NCBI GenBank assembly: GCA_949289295.1
Contig: CASENM010000033.1
Coordinates: 1-41,450, forward strand
Origin: an uncultured Bacteroides sp.
GTDB lineage: Bacteria > Bacteroidota > Bacteroidia > Bacteroidales > Bacteroidaceae
Direction of reading: 5' to 3'
Length of the DNA stretch: 41,450 bases
The notes under the pieces were generated by a model that was not told the DNA's origin, did no database searches, and saw only the letters and a list, made by a program, of their open reading frames with translations. Numbering within the stretch: position 1 is the first letter of the stretch; the number at the start of each line of letters is the position of its first letter. This document shows positions 8,380-16,582 of this stretch, piece by piece. A program made the translations under genes and the position numbers.

Positions 8380-8912
8380 TCGTGTTTCTTTACTCTGCCT
8401 CCCTGCATCCAACATTTCTCGTAGTATGGTTCGTTCAGACTGCTTACGACAACTCCTTGGTTGGAGCTGGCATGGATGAACCGTCCCTGTTTCAGATAAA
8501 TGCCCACATGGTTGGCTTTCCTTTTGCGTCGGCCGTTGTGGAAGAATACAAGATCTCCTTCACGCAGGTTGCGTTTGGCCACCCGGCTGCAGTTGTCCGT
8601 ACGCTGCTCTTCTGAATTCCTTTTAAGTTTCTTGTGATAGACTTTCTTGTAAATGGCACAGGTGAGGCCGGAGCAGTCAACTCCCTGCAGAGAACTCCCT
8701 CCATAGCGGTAGGGAACTCCTATCCATTTTGCCGATTCGATGTAAAGTTGGTGGTTGTCGTTAAGATCGATGTCCATGTCGAGGCTGATAGCCGCATGGG
8801 CAAGGTCCTGATAATCCAATCGTGGTACTGTTGTCTTGCATGAGGACAATGTCAGTACCACGATTGCGAATAAGATGTATTTGGCGTAATCACATTTTCT
8901 GTACATATTCAT
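8376..8912 (-). CDS. NlpC/P60 family lipoprotein (cell-wall endopeptidase)
   Basis: A 178-aa lipoprotein with lipobox LTLSSC (lipidated C25). The NlpC/P60 domain has the catalytic triad residues visible: C80 in GVDCSGLTC, H135 in ANHVGIYL and H147 in RFIHASS. Such enzymes cut peptide stems of peptidoglycan, usually gamma-D-Glu-diamino acid bonds. It has no SH3 or LysM targeting domain and is a compact spr/YafL-type enzyme. It is the first gene of a two-gene unit with an ATGA overlap. A TACATTTG -7 element lies at 8940-8933. Cells probably carry it in the periplasmic leaflet or outer membrane. Confidence 0.92.
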   Translation of the reverse strand: MNMYRKCDYAKYILFAIVVLTLSSCKTTVPRLDYQDLAHAAISLDMDIDLNDNHQLYIESAKWIGVPYRYGGSSLQGVDCSGLTCAIYKKVYHKKLKRNSEEQRTDNCSRVAKRNLREGDLVFFHNGRRKRKANHVGIYLKQGRFIHASSNQGVVVSSLNEPYYEKCWMQGGRVKKHE

Positions 8913-8932
8913 TCAACCCGTTTTCGTTGAAA

Positions 8933-8940
8933 CAAATGTA
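8933..8940 (-). promoter_or_regulatory. Putative -7 element for the NlpC/P60 operon
   Basis: TACATTTG on the minus strand matches TAnnTTTG. No TTTG is found at the proper distance upstream. The expected RNA start is near 8926. Confidence 0.45.
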
Positions 8941-8988
8941 GAGAAAATCTGTTTGTGTTGCGCTGTTGTTTAGACTATTTAGAGAAAA

Positions 8989-9723
8989 TCAGTTTTCTTT
9001 TTCAGGCTCTCCAATCCCTTCTTTCCATTCAAAATAGCTTTCAAGCTCTTTCTCTGCAGCACGATTTTCGTTGGGCAGGTCGCGGATAATCACTCCATGT
9101 TCCAGCAAGGCAATGCGTGAGCTGATTTCGATGGTATGCAACAGGTTGTGGCTGGAAACCAGGACGGTGGCCCCTGTAGTCTGGTTATATTCCTTAAGCA
9201 GGAACTTGAGCGCGGACTGTGAGGTGGGGTCAAGGAAATTGAACGGCTCGTCAAGGATGAGCAGGGACGGGTTATGGAGCATGGCCCCGATGATGCCGAC
9301 TTTCTGCTTGTTTCCTGCCGAGAGGTTACGTATGTAGGTTTTCTGTCCCTTCACTTCTCCGTTCATGAACCGGTCAAAGCGTCCTACACGTTCGTCTACA
9401 GTAGCTTTGTCAAGCCCGTAAGCCTTGCCGATGAATTGGAAGTATTCATCGGGAGTCAGGTAGTCGATAAGAAAACTCTCGTCCATGTAGGCACCTACTG
9501 TCTCTTTCCACGATTCGTCCTTGCTGACATCGGTTCCGTCAATCAGTACATGTCCGTTATCTGCTTTCAGCAAGTCGAGGGTCAGGCGGAAAAGGGTGGT
9601 TTTTCCGGCCCCGTTGTTGCCGACCAGTCCTAACATTTCGCCTTCCGCTATCTGATATTCAGAAATATTGACGGCGACTTTCTTTCCGTAGCATTTTCTC
9701 AGTTGTTCTATCTGTATTTTCAT
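8989..9723 (-). CDS. ABC transporter ATP-binding protein
   Basis: A 244-aa ATPase with Walker A GNNGAGKT (35-42), signature LSAGNKQK (degenerate LSGGQ), Walker B LLILDEPF and the switch SSHNLLH. It follows the DUF5687 membrane gene by 31 bases and is surely its energising subunit. Single-ATPase, single-permease systems of this DUF5687 type are widespread in Bacteroidetes, and no substrate is established. The short linker regions and the D-loop with FLDPTSQ favour an ABC-2-type exporter rather than an importer; no binding protein is nearby. Confidence 0.92.
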   Translation of the reverse strand: MKIQIEQLRKCYGKKVAVNISEYQIAEGEMLGLVGNNGAGKTTLFRLTLDLLKADNGHVLIDGTDVSKDESWKETVGAYMDESFLIDYLTPDEYFQFIGKAYGLDKATVDERVGRFDRFMNGEVKGQKTYIRNLSAGNKQKVGIIGAMLHNPSLLILDEPFNFLDPTSQSALKFLLKEYNQTTGATVLVSSHNLLHTIEISSRIALLEHGVIIRDLPNENRAAEKELESYFEWKEGIGEPEKEN

Positions 9724-9754
9724 GTTTGTTTAAGTAACTGTTTGTTTATATATT

Positions 9755-11245
9755 TCACTTCGTTTCTCTCAAACTCTCCATGATTCTGTAGCGTTTTTTC
9801 ATAATCTGGCGGTAGATAGCTCCGAGCCAAACCGGTTGGAGGAGTATTCCCGCAAGACCGACAGCGAGACAAATCCAGTTGCCGGTCACTTCACCTACAA
9901 TGATTGTCAGGCCTTTGCACAGTAGAATAGGGAGGAACAAAGCTGCGACTACTGTTACCGACTGGTATGCGGAATTCCATTGTCCTTTTCCCCATAGGGA
10001 AGCTGTCAGCGGAGCAGTCTTGTCGTTGAACATGGCCAGACACATCAGCATGGGCAGTGTGATTCCTGCCGTGAAGAAAAACTGGCCGGCCACATAAATG
10101 AAAGGAAGGTTGCTCCAGATGCAGGAAGGCAACAGGCAGACCAACGGGATGACCAGCAACAGGCAGTGCAGGTAATATTTCCCTTTCAGCAGGTTATAAA
10201 GTGAGCCTTTGCGGGCCATGATTCCGTCAAGATAGTTCCCTTCGTAAGCCATGACGCGCGAGAGGATGGCTACACCGTAAGAACAGTAGCAGTAGACGCA
10301 ATAGAAATAAATGATGAACGGTGATTCGGCAAACAAGTCTCCGTGAACCATTCCGAACAGCATGACCGCGAACAGCAGGATACATACTGTAAGTGTCTTG
10401 AAGTTGGCGCTTGTCGCTTTGTTGCGGAAAATGAGTTTCAGCTCCAGACGCATGTATTCGCCGGTCTCTCCGAACTTGTCCATCCATCCGTATTGGCTCA
10501 CATGTTTCAGGCGGGTGTCTTGTTTGCGTGAAAGCTCGTTATAGATGGCCTCGTGTTGGATACGGCTGTTCAAGTACCAGAGAACAGCTATTGCCGTGAG
10601 CAAGGACAGATACGTCAGCAGATTCCAGCGGATCATTCCGTCGCCGATCCACATGCTTGTGTCGCTCACCATGCCATCGGCAAAGAGCTCAAGCGCAAGA
10701 AGCCCTCCATAGAACGTGACAGGCAGGAGTATCCAGAGAATGTGAGCACGTATGAGTGTGCGTACCATCACAGACCAATAAGCGTTCATCACCATCATCA
10801 GCCATATTCCGAGCGCATATCCCACGACTCCGCCGATGCCGTAGAACCGGGTGACGGTCATGATTCCGAATGGAACAAAAAGGAAAAGCCAGAACAGGTT
10901 GAACAGTTTCAGCCCTGTTTGCAGAAGCAGCACGTTCATGAGCTTCTGTTTCGGGATGGGAAGGAGCAAATAAGGTTTGATCTCTTGAGAGGGTAGCGGA
11001 AGCATGAACTTGATGAGAAAATCAAAGAACAGGAATATGGGCAGTCCGCAGTTCAGCAAATCATAGGCTTCGAGATATGATACCTCTTTAAACGCAATGG
11101 ACAGCGATACCCCGATAAAGATGAGGTATGCTGCCCAAAATGCGGCAAACAGATAAACCAAGACCTTGGCGTAGCGGTTTTTGTCGTAAATCGGACTTCG
11201 CCGCTCTGCCAGGTGTTGGTTATGTCGGATTGTTTTCAGTAGCAT
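9755..11245 (-). CDS. DUF5687 family ABC permease
   Basis: A 496-aa integral membrane protein with about ten to twelve hydrophobic segments (for example VLVYLFAAFWAAYLIFIG near 30, GIGGVVGYALGIWLMMVM near 140, and a C-terminal AVGLAGILLQPVW). A cytosolic stretch rich in charge lies around 230-265. It matches the DUF5687 family of ABC-2-like permeases. The start lies 5 bases after the stop of the M16 peptidase gene, and the ATPase gene follows, so peptidase, permease and ATPase probably form one transcript. Substrate unknown. Confidence 0.85.
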   Translation of the reverse strand: MLLKTIRHNQHLAERRSPIYDKNRYAKVLVYLFAAFWAAYLIFIGVSLSIAFKEVSYLEAYDLLNCGLPIFLFFDFLIKFMLPLPSQEIKPYLLLPIPKQKLMNVLLLQTGLKLFNLFWLFLFVPFGIMTVTRFYGIGGVVGYALGIWLMMVMNAYWSVMVRTLIRAHILWILLPVTFYGGLLALELFADGMVSDTSMWIGDGMIRWNLLTYLSLLTAIAVLWYLNSRIQHEAIYNELSRKQDTRLKHVSQYGWMDKFGETGEYMRLELKLIFRNKATSANFKTLTVCILLFAVMLFGMVHGDLFAESPFIIYFYCVYCYCSYGVAILSRVMAYEGNYLDGIMARKGSLYNLLKGKYYLHCLLLVIPLVCLLPSCIWSNLPFIYVAGQFFFTAGITLPMLMCLAMFNDKTAPLTASLWGKGQWNSAYQSVTVVAALFLPILLCKGLTIIVGEVTGNWICLAVGLAGILLQPVWLGAIYRQIMKKRYRIMESLRETK

Positions 11246-11250
11246 GTTCC

Positions 11251-14067
11251 TTATTTTTGCGAGGGTGAACTCATGCTGACTTCAATCTGGTTGTTCTGGC
11301 CGAAGAATGCCTTGGCAAAGGCTTTCAGGTCGGCAACGGTAATGTTCTTCACTGTATCCTCATATCCGGTGTTCATGTCAAGGCCGTCCCAGTAATATTC
11401 CTGGATCATGTTTGTCCAGTAGCCGTTCTCCTTCAGATTCTCCTGATGAGTCTTGAGCATGTATTCTTTCACTTTGTTCAGGTCTTCTTCTTTCGGACCT
11501 TGGGCAATGAAGTCATTGATGCCTTTTTTTATCAGTTTCACCATGTCGGCACGGCGTTCCGGATCGGTGTCGAAATAGATTTGGAGTACGGCTTCCTCAT
11601 CGGGATATTTGCTCAGAGAGCCATAGCTGCTTACGCCGTATGTGCCTCCGGCTTCTTCACGGACGGTTTGGGTGTAGAGGATGTCGAGTAACTGGTCGGT
11701 CATACTCATCAGGATCTTGTTTCTCTGGGTGTATGGACATTTGCCGCTGTTTATAAGTATCACGCTGGCCTTAGGCGTTTCCATCGTCCGGGTGAAGTCA
11801 TTCTGGTAGATTCCCGGGCGAATGTCCATATTCGTGTCACGGAAATTCTCCTGGCGTTTGATGGCAGGCAGACTTCCCAGATATTGTTCGATGAGCGGAG
11901 TAGCTGCGGCCATGTCGATGTTTCCTACCAGAATGAATGTGAAGTCACCTGCATCAGCGAAACGGTCTTTGTAAAGCGAAATGACCTTGTTGTAGTCGAT
12001 CTTGTCGAGCATTTCAGCCTGGATGTCGATGGCGCGCGGATGGTTGTTGTAGAGGGCCACTCTCAGCGTGTCGCTGAACGCGGACATCGGATTGGCTTCC
12101 TGGTTGCTCAAAGCGGCCTTGTTGCGCTGGATGAATGAAGTGTAGGCCTCCTGATCCATGCGGGGGGCGGTGAAGCGCAGGTAGGTGAGCTGGAGCATAG
12201 TCTCCAGGTCTTTCGGTGAGCATCCGCCTGACAGTCCTTCCGTGAACGTTTCTACGTAGGCATTGGCCGATGCTACTTTTCCGGCAAGTACTTTGTCGAG
12301 GTCTACACTGCTGAAATTGCCCAGACCGCCTACTGACACTATGTCATTAAGCATAGCGAACTGGAGTACGTCGCTGTCTTTGAACAATGAATTCCCTCCC
12401 GGGCTATAAGCTTTCATGCGGATTTCGTCAGCCTTGAAATCAGTCGTTTTTATGATGACGCGTACTCCGTTGTTCAGTGTCAGGATGGTAGTGCCGAACT
12501 GTCCTTGTTCTGTTTTCACCACTTTTCCGGCCTGCGGCTTTTCTTTCATCAGGGGTTCGTCGGACACTTTGTCCACATACGGTTCGAGCTTTTCGGTACG
12601 TACCTTGTCGATAATTCCTTTCAGTTCGGCCTCAGTCGGATATTTCATACCGTCTTTTTCAGGACAGAACACGCTGAGTACAATGTTGTTCTCCAGAATA
12701 AGCTGTTTCATGAATTCGTTGACCACTTCCACCGGAATATTGGGAGCTAACTGGTTCATGATGGCATATTCATTTTCGATACCCGGAATCGGTTCGTTGT
12801 CGATGAAGTTTCTTACGTATTCCTGTACGTATGCGTCTGTTTTCTGTTTGTCCCGTTCGTTGTAGGCTACTTCAAGTTGTCTCAGGTAGTCTGCTCTGGC
12901 ACGGGCGTATTCGCTGGCTGTGAATCCGAACTGGCGTACACGTTCAATTTCTTCCATCAATGCTTCTGTCGAAATGAGGATGCCGTCTTCTTTCGCTACG
13001 GCCAGTCCGATGAACGCCGATTTCGTCTTGGCCATCAGAAAATCTCCGTCACCGGCGGCTGCCTGGATGAAAGGAGGATTGGCCTGTTGGGTCAGTTCGT
13101 TCAGACGGGCGTTGAGCATGCTTTCAATCATTGACTTCATGTAGTGGACTGCCAAATACCCCATATTACTTTTCTGGTCATTGGGGATGGCGTCATGTTT
13201 GTGGAAAAGATAGATGATGGGCACTTGTTGCTCTTTGTCCTTGGCGATGGCTACAATCGGCTCCTCGTTGTCAGGAACGGGGAAGTATTCGCGTTTTGCA
13301 GCATCGGCAGGCATTTCGATGGGGGAGAAAATTTTCTTGATTTTCTGTTCAATCTGATCCACGTCTATGTCACCTACCACGATGATTCCCTGCTGGTCAG
13401 GACGATACCATTTTTCATAATAGTCGCGCAATGCCTGATAGGGGAAATTGTCCACTACCTCCATGGTGCCGATAGGCAGACGGTAAGCGTACTTGCTGTC
13501 TTTGTAGATGATGGGGAACACTTTCTCGTACATGCGCATCATGGCTCCGGTCCGTGTGCGCCATTCTTCATGGATGACACCACGTTCCTTGTCGATTTCT
13601 TTCGGGTCGAGTGTCAGGTCGTTCGCCCAGTCGTGCAAGATGAGCAGGCAGGAGTCTACGAGTCCTTCGCGTACCGGGACGTTTGTGATGTTGTATACCG
13701 TTTCATCGACAGAAGTGTACGCATTGAGGTTGGCTCCGAATTTTACTCCATTCTTTTCCAGATATTCGCGGAGCAGGTTGCCCGGGAAATTGGTAGTGCC
13801 GTTGAAGCACATGTGCTCGAGGAAGTGTGCCAGACCACGTTGGTTGTCTTCTTCAAGGATTGAACCCACTTTCTGGGCAATGTAGAAGTCGGCCTGATTT
13901 TCCGGAAGTCCGTTGTGGCGGATATAATAGGTGAGTCCGTTGTCGAGCTTTCCGATGCGTACGTTCGGGTCGACCGGAATAGGGGGCATCTGCTGTTGGG
14001 CAAATGCCAGGGTTGCACTTCCCATGAGGAGAATTGCAATACATGTTTTTCTAAAAAAGTTTTTCAT
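11251..14067 (-). CDS. M16 family zinc metallopeptidase (two-repeat, pitrilysin/PqqL-like)
   Basis: A 938-aa periplasmic enzyme. A signal peptide (TCIAILLMGSATLAFAQ) precedes an active N-terminal M16 domain with the inverted zinc motif HFLEH (H81, E84 catalytic, H85) and third ligand E161 in KERGVIHEE. The middle and C-terminal M16C repeats (about 220-420, 550-690 and 700-900) include AREEAGGTYGVSSYGS, the C-terminal R/Y pair typical of the family. Length fits PqqL-like proteins. The start was chosen at MKNFFRK because it is followed directly by the signal peptide; the 13-residue extension is unlikely. It is tightly linked to the downstream DUF5687 permease and ABC ATPase (5-base gap). Confidence 0.95.
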   Translation of the reverse strand: MKNFFRKTCIAILLMGSATLAFAQQQMPPIPVDPNVRIGKLDNGLTYYIRHNGLPENQADFYIAQKVGSILEEDNQRGLAHFLEHMCFNGTTNFPGNLLREYLEKNGVKFGANLNAYTSVDETVYNITNVPVREGLVDSCLLILHDWANDLTLDPKEIDKERGVIHEEWRTRTGAMMRMYEKVFPIIYKDSKYAYRLPIGTMEVVDNFPYQALRDYYEKWYRPDQQGIIVVGDIDVDQIEQKIKKIFSPIEMPADAAKREYFPVPDNEEPIVAIAKDKEQQVPIIYLFHKHDAIPNDQKSNMGYLAVHYMKSMIESMLNARLNELTQQANPPFIQAAAGDGDFLMAKTKSAFIGLAVAKEDGILISTEALMEEIERVRQFGFTASEYARARADYLRQLEVAYNERDKQKTDAYVQEYVRNFIDNEPIPGIENEYAIMNQLAPNIPVEVVNEFMKQLILENNIVLSVFCPEKDGMKYPTEAELKGIIDKVRTEKLEPYVDKVSDEPLMKEKPQAGKVVKTEQGQFGTTILTLNNGVRVIIKTTDFKADEIRMKAYSPGGNSLFKDSDVLQFAMLNDIVSVGGLGNFSSVDLDKVLAGKVASANAYVETFTEGLSGGCSPKDLETMLQLTYLRFTAPRMDQEAYTSFIQRNKAALSNQEANPMSAFSDTLRVALYNNHPRAIDIQAEMLDKIDYNKVISLYKDRFADAGDFTFILVGNIDMAAATPLIEQYLGSLPAIKRQENFRDTNMDIRPGIYQNDFTRTMETPKASVILINSGKCPYTQRNKILMSMTDQLLDILYTQTVREEAGGTYGVSSYGSLSKYPDEEAVLQIYFDTDPERRADMVKLIKKGINDFIAQGPKEEDLNKVKEYMLKTHQENLKENGYWTNMIQEYYWDGLDMNTGYEDTVKNITVADLKAFAKAFFGQNNQIEVSMSSPSQK

Positions 14068-14131
14068 GTCCGTCTTGGTATATAAATATTGATTTGTTTT
14101 GTACAAGTTTGCTGTTTGCCGGTTGGAATGA

Positions 14132-15079
14132 TTACAGCATTCCTTGAGCCGACAAATATCGTTCGGCTTCGATGGCAGCCTTGCATCCGCTTCCGGCTGC
14201 CGTGACGGCCTGTCGGTAGTGGGGATCGGCTACGTCGCCGGCCGCATACACTCCCGGTATGCCTGTGCGCGGAGTGTCCGGCTCGGTAATGATGTATCCG
14301 GTTTCGTCAGTCTTTACCCACGGCTTGAATATTTCGGAATTGGGCTTGTGTCCGATTGCGAGAAAGAATCCGTCGATGGGTATGTCGTAACGTTCCTCGT
14401 CGCTTTCGCCCATGCGTTTTACCACATGCATCCCTTCTACGCCGTTTTCGCCGTAGAGACCTGTCGCATTATGCTCGAAAAGTACAGTAATGTTCGGGTG
14501 GTTCATCACACGTTCCTGCATGATTTTTGAAGCGCGGAGATACGGTTTCCGCACTACCAGAAACACTTTGCTTGCCAGTCCGGCCAGGTAGATGGCCTCT
14601 TCGCAGGCAGTATCGCCGCCTCCTACTACGGCTACGGTTTTCTTGCGGTAGAAGAATCCGTCGCAGGTGGCACAGGCACTGACACCCATTCCCGCATATT
14701 TTTTTTCATCTTCAAGGCCCAGATATTTGGCGGTGGCGCCGGTAGAGATGATGACTGTGTCGGCCGTGATTTCTTTTTCTTCATCAATGACGAAGGAGTA
14801 GGGTGCCTTACTGAGATTCGCTTTTGTGACAATCCCTCCGCGTATGTCCGCTCCGAAACGCTCAGCCTGCCGGCGGAGGTCATCCATGAGCACCGGTCCC
14901 GTCACTCCTTCCGGATAGCCGGGGAAATTCTCCACTTCTGTGGTGATGGTCAGTTGTCCGCCCGGTTGTATGCCTTCATAGACTACGGGGGAAAGATTTG
15001 CACGCCCGGTATAGATGGCGGCTGTATACCCGGCAGGTCCTGATCCGATAATCAGACATTTTACATGTTCTGTTGCCAT
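14132..15079 (-). CDS. trxB: Thioredoxin reductase
   Basis: A 315-aa flavoenzyme that passes electrons from NADPH to thioredoxin. Seen: the FAD-binding GSGPAGYTAAIYTGRA near the N-terminus, the redox-active CATC motif (SACATCDGFFYRKK), the NADPH-binding GGGDTACEEAIYLA, and the FAD-binding end GVYAAGDVADPHYRQAVTAAG. Length and motif order are standard for the low-molecular-weight bacterial type. It is transcribed in the same direction as the M16 gene, with 64 bases between, and has its own -7 element upstream (TATTTTTG, 15148-15141). Confidence 0.97.
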   Translation of the reverse strand: MATEHVKCLIIGSGPAGYTAAIYTGRANLSPVVYEGIQPGGQLTITTEVENFPGYPEGVTGPVLMDDLRRQAERFGADIRGGIVTKANLSKAPYSFVIDEEKEITADTVIISTGATAKYLGLEDEKKYAGMGVSACATCDGFFYRKKTVAVVGGGDTACEEAIYLAGLASKVFLVVRKPYLRASKIMQERVMNHPNITVLFEHNATGLYGENGVEGMHVVKRMGESDEERYDIPIDGFFLAIGHKPNSEIFKPWVKTDETGYIITEPDTPRTGIPGVYAAGDVADPHYRQAVTAAGSGCKAAIEAERYLSAQGML

Positions 15080-15140
15080 AACTTTGGTTTTATGTTTAAA
15101 CTAAAAATATTCTTTTCCTGCTGATTTGGAAAAAGCATGA

Positions 15141-15148
15141 CAAAAATA
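15141..15148 (-). promoter_or_regulatory. Putative -7 element for trxB
   Basis: TATTTTTG on the minus strand matches TAnnTTTG. The predicted leader is about 54 bases. The -33 region is weak. Confidence 0.5.
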
Positions 15149-15223
15149 TGTCTTTTTATTTATCTTTTAGTGCAATGGCAGGATATTTTTATGGATGGCA
15201 GCGGATAAATGTCATTTTATCGC

Positions 15224-15231
15224 TATTTTTG
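15224..15231 (+). promoter_or_regulatory. Putative -7 element for the DUF362 gene
   Basis: TATTTTTG matches TAnnTTTG and lies 27 bases before the chosen start. It and the trxB element face away from each other in the 179-base divergent gap. Confidence 0.45.
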
Positions 15232-15258
15232 CTCAAAATAAGAAAGGAGCGTATGGTT

Positions 15259-16398
15259 ATGAATGAAGAAAAGACTTCGAAAGTATTTTTTACGGATTTC
15301 CGTTGTAAGCCCGATGAAGGGCCGGCTGACAAGCTGAAGCGGCTGGTGAGGGCTGCCGGTATAGACCGGATGGACATGGACGGGAAATTTGTGGCTGTCA
15401 AGATGCATTTCGGGGAACTGGGGAATATGAGTTTCCTCCGCCCCAATTACGCGCGGGCTGTAGTTGATGTGGTGAAAGCGTGCGGCGGAAAGCCGTTTCT
15501 GACGGATTGCAATACGCTTTATCCCGGAAGCCGGAAGAATGCCATCGAGCATTTGTATTGTGCGTGGGAAAACGGCTTCACTCCGCTGACGGTGGGGTGT
15601 CCGGTCATCATCGGTGACGGCCTGAAAGGTACGGATGACATTGCGGTGCCTGTAGCGGGAGGTGAATATGTGAAGGAGGCAAGAATAGGTCGTGCGGTGA
15701 TGGATGCCGATATATTCATTTCGTTGACTCATTTCAAAGGGCATGAAATGACCGGCTTCGGGGGTACAATCAAAAATATAGGCATGGGATGCGGTTCCAG
15801 AGCCGGTAAAAAGGACCAGCACTGTAACGGCAAACCGATTATAGACGAGAATACCTGCCGCGGCTGCAAGAGGTGTATGCGTGAATGTGCAAACGACGGA
15901 CTGGTTTTTGATGAGGAACGCAAGAAAATGACGGTCAATGAGGAGAAATGTGTGGGGTGCGGACGATGTATCGGAGCATGTAATTTTGATGCCATCGACT
16001 TTGCCCAGAATGCGGCGGTCAGGGAACTGAACTGCAGGATGGCGGAATATACCAAGGCCGTGGTCGACGGTCGTCCCAATTTCCATATTTCACTCGTGTG
16101 TGACGTCTCGCCTACTTGCGACTGCCATTCGGGGAATGATGCGTCTATCATTCCTGACGTAGGGATGTTCGCTTCGTCTGATCCGCTGGCACTTGACCAA
16201 GCTTGCGTGGATGCTTGTCTGAAGCAGACACCGTTGCCTGACAGTCAGCTGACGGATGAAATGGCCCGTCCTCATTTCTGTGACCGTCATGACCATTTCG
16301 ACAATACGAATCCCAATACGGAATATAAGACATGTCTGGCTCATGCGGAAAAGATAGGGTTGGGAAGCAGACATTATGAATTGGTGAAGGTGCGTTGA
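15259..16398 (+). CDS. DUF362 protein with two 4Fe-4S clusters
   Basis: About 379 aa. The N-terminal DUF362 domain (about 1-190) contains VAVKMHFGELGNMSFLRP and ISLTHFKGHEMTGFGGTIKNIGMG. It is followed by a ferredoxin pair with motifs CRGCKRCMREC and CVGCGRCIGAC (about 195-240). The C-terminal part returns to DUF362 with SDPLALDQACVDAC. DUF362/ferredoxin proteins are presumed cytosolic electron-transfer or redox proteins; no substrate is known. A purine-rich AGGAG (15245-15249) lies 9 bases before ATG 15259, which favours that start over ATG 15253. Upstream in-frame codons would pre-empt the promoter. A palindromic terminator follows the gene. Confidence 0.85.
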   Translation: MNEEKTSKVFFTDFRCKPDEGPADKLKRLVRAAGIDRMDMDGKFVAVKMHFGELGNMSFLRPNYARAVVDVVKACGGKPFLTDCNTLYPGSRKNAIEHLYCAWENGFTPLTVGCPVIIGDGLKGTDDIAVPVAGGEYVKEARIGRAVMDADIFISLTHFKGHEMTGFGGTIKNIGMGCGSRAGKKDQHCNGKPIIDENTCRGCKRCMRECANDGLVFDEERKKMTVNEEKCVGCGRCIGACNFDAIDFAQNAAVRELNCRMAEYTKAVVDGRPNFHISLVCDVSPTCDCHSGNDASIIPDVGMFASSDPLALDQACVDACLKQTPLPDSQLTDEMARPHFCDRHDHFDNTNPNTEYKTCLAHAEKIGLGSRHYELVKVR

Positions 16399-16419
16399 AT
16401 GGATGGCTTTTCTGGTTCC

Positions 16420-16486
16420 GGCAAAACGCTTCGGCGTTTTGCCTTAAACGTCCCGTTGTTTTGTTTGAAACGCCGAGGCGTTTTTT
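16420..16486 (+). terminator. Palindromic repeat copy 1, acting as terminator of the DUF362 gene
   Basis: The left arm (16420-16443) is itself a 10-bp hairpin closed by a TTCG tetraloop. The right arm (16468-16483) is another hairpin and is also the reverse complement of the left arm (16423-16440 with 16467-16484; one internal T-G pair plus a terminal one). A 4-bp hairpin (AACG/CGTT, 16447-16457) lies between the arms. The right arm runs into TTTTTT (16481-16486). A second copy lies at 29546-29610. Confidence 0.8.
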
Positions 16487-16515
16487 CATGGGCCGTTTAT
16501 CCGGTTGTGAAATTA

Positions 16516-16546
16516 TTGCATAAATCAAAAAATGATGCTACCTTTG
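16516..16546 (+). promoter_or_regulatory. Promoter of aspS
   Basis: TTG (16516-16518), 20 bases, then TACCTTTG (16539-16546). This is a near-consensus Bacteroides promoter. The RNA start near 16553 gives a 30-base leader. Confidence 0.75.
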
Positions 16547-16582
16547 TCGGTCAAAAGAATTAAAAAACTAACATTAGGAAAT

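Noticed and set aside
13144-13863. 239-aa plus-strand frame inside the M16 gene
   Set aside because: Antisense shadow; the M16 frame carries all catalytic residues across this region.
15223-16086. 287-aa minus-strand frame inside the DUF362 gene
   Set aside because: Antisense to a frame with two intact ferredoxin motifs; no recognisable features.
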